From Erythrobacteraceae bacterium CCH12-C2 (GTDB lineage Bacteria > Pseudomonadota > Alphaproteobacteria > Sphingomonadales > Sphingomonadaceae), in contig LSKF01000060.1 of assembly GCA_001556995.1 (NCBI GenBank), positions 1-9,089 of the forward strand: a stretch of DNA of 9,089 nt, in the 5' to 3' direction. Each line of letters starts with the position of its first letter. The first letter of the stretch is position 1. The notes under the pieces were generated by a model. It saw only the letters and a program-made list of their open reading frames with translations. It was not told the origin of the DNA and searched no databases. Shown here one piece after another: positions 5,188 through 9,089 of the stretch. The translations under genes and the position numbers were made by a program.

Positions 5188-6660
5188 ATGTCACGACGCG
5201 ATCAGACACGGATCGACCCGCGCGGCCGCAAGGTCAAGATTCTCGCCACCATCGGCCCCGCAAGCCGCTCGCCCGAGATGCTCGAGCGGCTGGTGCGCGC
5301 CGGGGCGGATGCCTTCCGGCTCAACATGAGCCATGGCGACCACGCCGATCACGAAGCTGCCATCATCGCCATACGCGCGCTCGAAAAGCAATATGCCAAG
5401 CCGATTGCGATCCTTGCCGATCTGCAGGGGCCGAAGCTGCGCGTGGGGCGCTTCAAAGACGGGCAGGCGGTGATCCGTCATTCGGGCCACTTCGTGCTCG
5501 ACCGCGATGAAACCCTGGGCGACGAGACCCGCGTTTGTCTGCCGCACCCCGAGCTGTTCGGGATCATGCAGCGCGGCCAGCGGCTGTTGATCAATGACGG
5601 CAAGATCCGCCTCAAGGTGCTCGAAGCCGACGACAGCCGCATTCTGTGCAGCGCCGAAGTCGGCGGGGTGATTTCGGACCGCAAGGGCGTGAATGTGCCT
5701 GATGCCGAAGTGCCGATCCCGGCGATGACCGACAAAGACCGCCGTGACCTCGCCTTTGCAACCGAGCACGGGGCGGACTGGATCGCGCTCAGCTTCGTCC
5801 AGCGGCCCGAGGATATTGCCGAGGCCCGCAAGCTGATCGGCACCCACGGCACCGCAATCTGCGCCAAGATCGAAAAGCCGCAGGCCGTGCACCGGCTCGA
5901 TGCCATCATCGAACTCGCCGACGGGATCATGGTGGCGCGCGGCGACTTGGGCGTGGAGCTGGAGCCGCATGAGGTGCCGCCGCTGCAAAAGCGGATCGTC
6001 AATGCCAGCCGCCGGGCGGGCAAGCCGGTGATCGTGGCGACCCAGATGCTCGAATCGATGATCGAAAGCCCGACCCCGACCCGCGCCGAAGTCTCCGACG
6101 TCGCCAATGCGGTCTATGATGGGGCCGATGCGGTGATGCTCTCGGCCGAAAGCGCGGCGGGCGCATGGCCCGAGGAATCGGTCGCGATGATGGACCGCAT
6201 CGCGGTGCAGGTGGAGCGGGACGAGGGCTACAAGGCGCGGGTGCGGTTTCTCGACACGCCGCCCGATGCGACCACGTCCGATGCGCTGGCGCATGCCTGC
6301 ATGACCATCGCCGATACCGTGCCGATCAGCGCGATCACAGTGTTCACCTCCAGCGGCTCGACCGCGCGGCGCGTGGCGCGCGAGCGGCCGGGGACGCCGA
6401 TGCTGGTGCTCACGCCCTCCCCCCGCACCGCGCGGCGGCTGGCGCTGTTGTGGGGCGCGCACGCGGTCGCGACCAAGGATATCGGCAGTTTTGAAGAGAT
6501 GATCGGCAAGGGCCGCCGCATGGCGCTGCGCCATGGTTTTGCGCAAGGCGGGGCCAAGCTGATCGTGCTCGCCGGGGTGCCGTTCGGGACGCCGGGGTCG
6601 ACCAACCTGCTGCATGTCGTGACCGTGACCGGGGATGAACTGGAAAAGCACACCGGATAA
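5188..6660 (+). CDS. pyk: Pyruvate kinase
   Basis: Pyruvate kinase transfers phosphate from phosphoenolpyruvate to ADP, the last step of glycolysis and the Entner-Doudoroff route. The 490 residues have normal family layout: A domain, B domain lid (about 80-175), rest of the barrel, and C-terminal domain (about 350-490). Key residues are all present: RLNMSHG with Arg44 and Asn46, AKIEKP with catalytic Lys227 and metal ligand Glu229, VARGDLGVE with Asp253, and VATQMLES with Thr285. The motif at 78-83 is DLQGPK, not the DTKGPE of potassium-dependent enzymes, so a lysine (Lys83) stands where the potassium-dependence Glu normally lies. AGGGA lies about ten bases before the ATG. It is divergent from DUF1244 and followed by a Rid operon on the same strand after a GC-rich gap. 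Confidence 0.97.
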   Translation: MSRRDQTRIDPRGRKVKILATIGPASRSPEMLERLVRAGADAFRLNMSHGDHADHEAAIIAIRALEKQYAKPIAILADLQGPKLRVGRFKDGQAVIRHSGHFVLDRDETLGDETRVCLPHPELFGIMQRGQRLLINDGKIRLKVLEADDSRILCSAEVGGVISDRKGVNVPDAEVPIPAMTDKDRRDLAFATEHGADWIALSFVQRPEDIAEARKLIGTHGTAICAKIEKPQAVHRLDAIIELADGIMVARGDLGVELEPHEVPPLQKRIVNASRRAGKPVIVATQMLESMIESPTPTRAEVSDVANAVYDGADAVMLSAESAAGAWPEESVAMMDRIAVQVERDEGYKARVRFLDTPPDATTSDALAHACMTIADTVPISAITVFTSSGSTARRVARERPGTPMLVLTPSPRTARRLALLWGAHAVATKDIGSFEEMIGKGRRMALRHGFAQGGAKLIVLAGVPFGTPGSTNLLHVVTVTGDELEKHTG

Positions 6661-6728
6661 TGCCCGGGGCTGGACGGGCGCGGCCCGGCTGATACCTTGC
6701 GGGGCGGGAAAGGCTGAGGGAGGATCGG
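6661..6728. other. Gap between pyk and the Rid unit
   Basis: A very GC-rich stretch with short self-complementary pieces (for example GGGC...GCCC near 6676-6686) but no convincing stem with a U-run, so no terminator is called. GGGAGGA at 6718-6724 is a strong ribosome binding site followed five bases later by GTG at 6729. It does not serve the annotated Rid start 55 bases away. No clear promoter is seen. Confidence 0.45.
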
Positions 6729-6782
6729 GTGAACATCCCATATGATCACGCGCTGGCCATCATCGCGATTTCTCGCGGATGA
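6729..6782 (+). CDS. Possible 17-residue leader peptide coupled to the Rid gene
   Basis: A short frame, GTG at 6729 to TGA at 6780, encodes MNIPYDHALAIIAISRG. It has the best ribosome binding site in the area (GGGAGGA, five-base spacing). Its stop overlaps the next gene's start as ATGA (6779-6782). The Rid gene has no recognisable ribosome binding site of its own, so translation could enter through this leader. The peptide has no recognisable similarity or attenuation-like codon run. It could instead be chance, with ribosomes entering the Rid gene some other way. Confidence 0.4.
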   Translation: MNIPYDHALAIIAISRG

Positions 6783-7168
6783 GCGCGCGTCAAAGGGCAA
6801 CCTCGGGTTCGCCCTATGAAGCAACCTTCGGCTTTGCCCGCGCGGTGCGGGAGGGAAACCGCATCATTGTGGCCGGAACTGGCCCGGTTGAGCCAGATGG
6901 GAGCACCACGCCCGGCGGGGCAACAGAACAGGCCGAGCGGTGTTGCACGATCATCGTGGCGGCTATCAAAGAACTGGGCGGCAGCGCGGCAGATGTGGTG
7001 CGCACCCGGATGCTGCTGACCGACCCGGCTGATCAGGACGCGGTCGGCGCGGTCCACGCGCGTTTCTTCGGTGAAGCCCGGCCCGCCTCGACCATGGCCG
7101 GGGTCGCCTGGCTCGCCCGCCCGGAATGGCGCGTCGAGATTGAGGCCGAGGCGGTCGTGGCTCAGTGA
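6779..7168 (+). CDS. Rid family protein (YjgF/YER057c/UK114 fold)
   Basis: A 129-residue Rid protein. Canonical RidA trimers hydrolyse reactive enamine/imine intermediates from PLP enzymes. Seen here are the N-terminal SSGSPYE-like start (TSGSPYEATFGFARAV), GNRIIVAGTGPV, the DVVRTRMLLTD block, a VHARFFGEARPASTM stretch and the C-terminal WRVEIEAEAVV. At the position of the conserved active-site arginine (VARLP in E. coli RidA, SRL in many relatives) this protein has AWL with Trp111. Classical imine deaminase activity is therefore doubtful, and it may belong to one of the Rid subgroups lacking that arginine. The only in-frame start after the upstream stop is ATG 6779, which has no good ribosome binding site but overlaps the leader stop. 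Its own stop overlaps the next start as TGATG. The family call is firm; the activity is unknown. Confidence 0.88.
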   Translation: MSARQRATSGSPYEATFGFARAVREGNRIIVAGTGPVEPDGSTTPGGATEQAERCCTIIVAAIKELGGSAADVVRTRMLLTDPADQDAVGAVHARFFGEARPASTMAGVAWLARPEWRVEIEAEAVVAQ

Positions 7169-7767
7169 TGCGGGGGGCGTTGCGCTATCTTGTCGGGGTC
7201 GTTGCCGGGTCATTGCTCGGGCTTGGCAGCGCCTTGTGGCTGGCAGGGCTGTGGCCCGAGGGGCGCAGCCTCGCTTTCGGCAATGTCGATGTGGACGGCT
7301 GGCGCAGCGATTTCGCGATCGGCTCCAAGGCCGCCGATCCTTACACCCGCGCGCGGGTTGCCCGGCACGGATTGCTGGCGCTGGCCAAGAGCGAAGCGGT
7401 CTATTTCACCCGCACCACCGACGATGCCGGAGCGCCCTTGAGCGATCGCTGCCATTATCGCCTCTCCGGCGGGCCCATGCCAGCGGGATGGTGGTCTGTG
7501 ACGCTCTACGACGGGCAGAGCATGCTACCCACCAACACCGACGGCGCGCTCAGTATTGATGCGAGCCGGGCCGGCAAGGGGGCGTGGGAAGCCCTGATTG
7601 CACCGCAGCGACCTGATGACGATACGCTGTGGATCTCGAGCCGGGGAGCGGCAAAATTCGACCTGACGCTCAGGCTCTACATGCCGAGCCCCGCGTTGCT
7701 CGCGAACCCAAACGCCGCGCTTGATCCGCCGCGGGTCGAGCGCATCTCGTGCGAGGGCGCGGCATGA
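7168..7767 (+). CDS. DUF1214 domain protein, membrane-anchored
   Basis: A 199-residue protein of unknown function. An N-terminal hydrophobic helix (about residues 5-29, LRYLVGVVAGSLLGLGSALW) should anchor it or act as an uncleaved signal, placing the rest in the periplasm. The body carries DUF1214 features: DPYTRARVARHGLLAL (57-72), EAVYFTRTTDDAGAPLSDRCHYRL (76-99), WWSVTLYDG (108-116), LPTN (120-123) and the C-terminal FDLTLRLYMPSP. Two cysteines, Cys95 and Cys195, could pair. In many bacteria this domain is the C-terminal half of one larger protein whose N-terminal half is DUF1254; here the halves are separate genes. ATG 7168 shares a base with the Rid stop; a GTG one codon earlier is an alternative start. 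The stop overlaps the next ATG as ATGA. Confidence 0.87.
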   Translation: MRGALRYLVGVVAGSLLGLGSALWLAGLWPEGRSLAFGNVDVDGWRSDFAIGSKAADPYTRARVARHGLLALAKSEAVYFTRTTDDAGAPLSDRCHYRLSGGPMPAGWWSVTLYDGQSMLPTNTDGALSIDASRAGKGAWEALIAPQRPDDDTLWISSRGAAKFDLTLRLYMPSPALLANPNAALDPPRVERISCEGAA

Positions 7768-8279
7768 AGCGCTTGTTCGGTCCCGTGCTCGCGCTGCTGG
7801 TCACCGCCGCGGCGGCGCACGCAATAACGCTGCACTTTGCCCCCGCCGTCATCATGGACCGCGCCATGACGGCGCTCGCAGCCCGGGGCGTGGCGCTCCA
7901 CGCGTTCACCACGCCGCAGCGAGTGACGCCGCAAACGCAGAACGTGGTGCGCTCATCACCCGATCTCTATTATGCGCTGTGCCGTTACGATCTCGGCAAT
8001 CCGGCAACCCGGGTGGCTCTCACCATGGCGGGGTGGCCGGGTTACCAGTCACTGTCCTTCTTCGATGCGCGCACCGACAATTTTGCGACGCTGCGCGGCA
8101 CCGGCAAAGCAGTCAGCGTTACCCTGCTCCCGCCCGGTAGCCCGCCCCAGCAAGACGCGGTGGTCAGCCCAACGGCCAAGGGCGTGATCCTGATCCGCCG
8201 CCTCGCCCCATCGGCCGAGGACTTCGCCGCTGCAGCGCAGGCGGGCGCTGGCGATCAGTGCAGGCTCATCGCGGGTTAA
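7764..8279 (+). CDS. DUF1254 domain protein, exported
   Basis: A 171-residue protein of unknown function. A signal peptide is clear: MKRLFGPVLALLVTAAAAHA with likely cleavage after AHA at residue 20, or it stays as an anchor. The mature part shows DUF1254 features: QNVVRSSPDLYYALCRYDLGN (about 59-79), a WPGYQSLSFFDARTDNF block (about 94-110), and a late ILIRRL stretch. Cys73 and Cys166 could form a disulfide. The start ATG 7764 overlaps the DUF1214 stop as ATGA, which supports coupled translation. A GTG five codons upstream inside DUF1214 is less likely. The pair probably works as a two-protein version of the fused DUF1254-DUF1214 family, with gene order reversed. The last 14 bases overlap the convergent CxxC gene. 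Confidence 0.87.
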   Translation: MKRLFGPVLALLVTAAAAHAITLHFAPAVIMDRAMTALAARGVALHAFTTPQRVTPQTQNVVRSSPDLYYALCRYDLGNPATRVALTMAGWPGYQSLSFFDARTDNFATLRGTGKAVSVTLLPPGSPPQQDAVVSPTAKGVILIRRLAPSAEDFAAAAQAGAGDQCRLIAG

Positions 8280-8694
8280 CGCGTTGGCCCGTTGCCGAGA
8301 CAATGATCGGAACGCCGAGGCGCACCAAGACGAGACGCTCCTCCACCAGCGCGATCAGCGCCTTGAGGTCGGACAGCGCATTGAGTTCGGGCGCGCTTAC
8401 CAGAACACTCGGCTTCCCGTCGCCCTCGACCAGCAGGATGGCAGGCAAGGCTACGGCAAGACCGGGGAAGGCCAATGCGAAATCGTCGCGGTGGTGGAAC
8501 ACTTTTTCGTGCGGCAAGCTGGCCAGGAACCGCCGCCAGCGCCCACGCATGGACACCCAGCCATAGGTCAGCGCGCACAGCGAACAGGGATAGGTGGCGG
8601 GCGAGGCAACCTTGTGCACCGCGTCTTTCACCGCGTTGAGCAGGCCGCCATCGGCATTATAGACAAGGATCAAACGGGTGCCGGAATGGGTCAT
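8266..8694 (-). CDS. Conserved hypothetical protein with TYPCSLCALTYG motif
   Basis: A 142-residue protein I recognise as a conserved but uncharacterised family, without a functional name I can defend. The N-terminal half carries the conserved core: LILVYNADGGLLNAVKDAVHK (about 8-28), SPATYPCSLCALTYG (31-45) with a CxxC pair at Cys37 and Cys40, then WRRFL and a VFHHRDDF stretch. The C-terminal half is alternating hydrophobic with ALPAILLVEGDG and LKALIALVEERL, compatible with an alpha/beta fold. The CxxC suggests metal or thiol chemistry; a thioredoxin-like fold is only a guess. There is no signal peptide. The ATG at 8694 has no clear ribosome binding site. The gene overlaps the DUF1254 gene tail to tail by 14 bases and is divergent from the acyl-CoA dehydrogenase gene. 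Confidence 0.82.
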   Translation of the reverse strand: MTHSGTRLILVYNADGGLLNAVKDAVHKVASPATYPCSLCALTYGWVSMRGRWRRFLASLPHEKVFHHRDDFALAFPGLAVALPAILLVEGDGKPSVLVSAPELNALSDLKALIALVEERLVLVRLGVPIIVSATGQRVNPR

Positions 8695-8821
8695 GGCCGA
8701 AGTTACGCATCACGCAAGCATCCGGGTTACGCAAATATGGCGAGAACTCACAAAAATACGCCAGGTCCACGACCGCACCAGCCCTTTTCTCAAGCTATGA
8801 ACCCGGTTAGAGCACCCGGCC
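8695..8821. promoter_or_regulatory. Divergent intergenic region before the acyl-CoA dehydrogenase gene
   Basis: This 127-base gap is AT-richer than its surroundings and should hold promoters for both flanking genes. It contains GTTACGCA twice (8702-8709 and 8726-8733, 24 bases apart) with another ACGCA at 8712-8716. These are possible operator half-sites. No confident -35/-10 pair is seen; TATGAA at 8796-8801 is the best -10-like hexamer for the plus-strand gene. Confidence 0.4.
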
Positions 8822-9089
8822 ATGCACGGACAATTCCAACTCACCGACGATCAGCTCGCCATCCGCGAGGTCGCGCAGCGTTTCACCGCTGACCGGATCA
8901 CGCCCAACGCTGCCGAGTGGGACGAAAAGCACATCTTCCCGCGCGAAATCATCAAGGAAAGCGCGGAGCTGGGCTTTGGCGCCATCTATGTGTCGGAAGA
9001 ATCGGGCGGAATCGGCCTTGGGCGGCTGGAGGCGGCGCTGATCATGGAGGCGATGGCCTATGGCTGCCCTTCGACCAGCGCCTTCATCT
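8822..9089 (+). CDS. Acyl-CoA dehydrogenase, N-terminal part (isobutyryl-CoA dehydrogenase-like)
   Basis: The first 89 codons of a gene cut by the window edge; the family is usually about 380 residues. Acyl-CoA dehydrogenases are FAD enzymes that introduce the 2,3 double bond into acyl-CoA. The N-terminal helical domain is recognisable: FQLTDDQLAIREVAQRF, ITPNAAEWDE, FPREIIKESAELGFGAIYV, and SGGIGLGRLEAALIMEAMAYGCPSTSAFI. The WDE...FP, GFGAIYV and GCPSTSAFI elements are closest, from memory, to the ACAD8/isobutyryl-CoA dehydrogenase group of valine breakdown. The catalytic base and flavin-binding regions are outside the window, so substrate is not settled. The start ATG 8822 follows an in-frame stop at 8798 with no other start codon between; only a weak AGAG is seen upstream. 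Confidence 0.88.
   Translation, partial: MHGQFQLTDDQLAIREVAQRFTADRITPNAAEWDEKHIFPREIIKESAELGFGAIYVSEESGGIGLGRLEAALIMEAMAYGCPSTSAFI

Noticed and set aside
5191..6741. A 516-codon open frame on the minus strand, longer than pyk itself
   Set aside because: It is antisense to a complete pyruvate kinase with every catalytic motif. Its product is rich in His, Arg and Gly with no recognisable domain, the usual shadow frame in GC-rich DNA.
6742..6819. A 25-codon frame starting ATG 6742
   Set aside because: It has no well-placed ribosome binding site and runs out of frame into the Rid gene; the GTG 6729 frame is the better candidate.

Overview
The window reads as a chromosomal housekeeping segment of a high-GC alphaproteobacterium, most likely order Sphingomonadales and probably Erythrobacteraceae. 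The basis is overall protein character, the GapR (DUF2312), DUF1244 and pyruvate kinase neighbourhood, and intergenic palindromic repeats of types I associate with that group. The taxonomic call is from memory of such proteins, not from a search. No rRNA, tRNA, CRISPR array, transposase or prophage gene is visible. Coding density is high, and no gene-free stretch exceeds 300 bases.

Layout. (1) 1-473 (+) is the C-terminal part of ubiG (ubiquinone O-methyltransferase), cut by the window edge and apparently carrying an in-frame palindromic repeat. (2) 476-559 is a long imperfect inverted repeat between convergent genes. (3) 562-3263 (-) reads yebC, ruvC, a YffB/ArsC-like protein and a periplasmic glycerophosphodiester phosphodiesterase. 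The last three are tightly packed and look like one transcription unit. yebC and ruvC are separated by a REP/BIME-like inverted repeat. (4) 3262-4047 (+) is a CPBP intramembrane protease gene whose apparent start codon overlaps the yebC start codon head to head. (5) 4059-5121 (-) holds ybjQ, gapR and a DUF1244 gene. (6) 5188-6660 (+) is pyruvate kinase, with the residue set of potassium-independent enzymes. (7) 6729-8279 (+) is a compact unit: a possible 17-codon leader, a Rid-family gene, then split DUF1214 and DUF1254 envelope genes. Each is joined to the next by an overlapping stop and start. (8) 8266-8694 (-) is a conserved hypothetical CxxC protein that overlaps the DUF1254 gene tail to tail. 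(9) 8822 to the end (+) is the start of an acyl-CoA dehydrogenase gene resembling isobutyryl-CoA dehydrogenase.

Most genes are ordinary core functions: quinone synthesis, recombination, translation-related regulation, nucleoid structure and the end of glycolysis or Entner-Doudoroff. The least explained parts are the coupled Rid-DUF1214-DUF1254 unit, the CxxC protein beside it, the CATG shared start of yebC and the protease gene, and the three distinct palindromic repeats in the first 2.5 kb, one of them inside a coding region.
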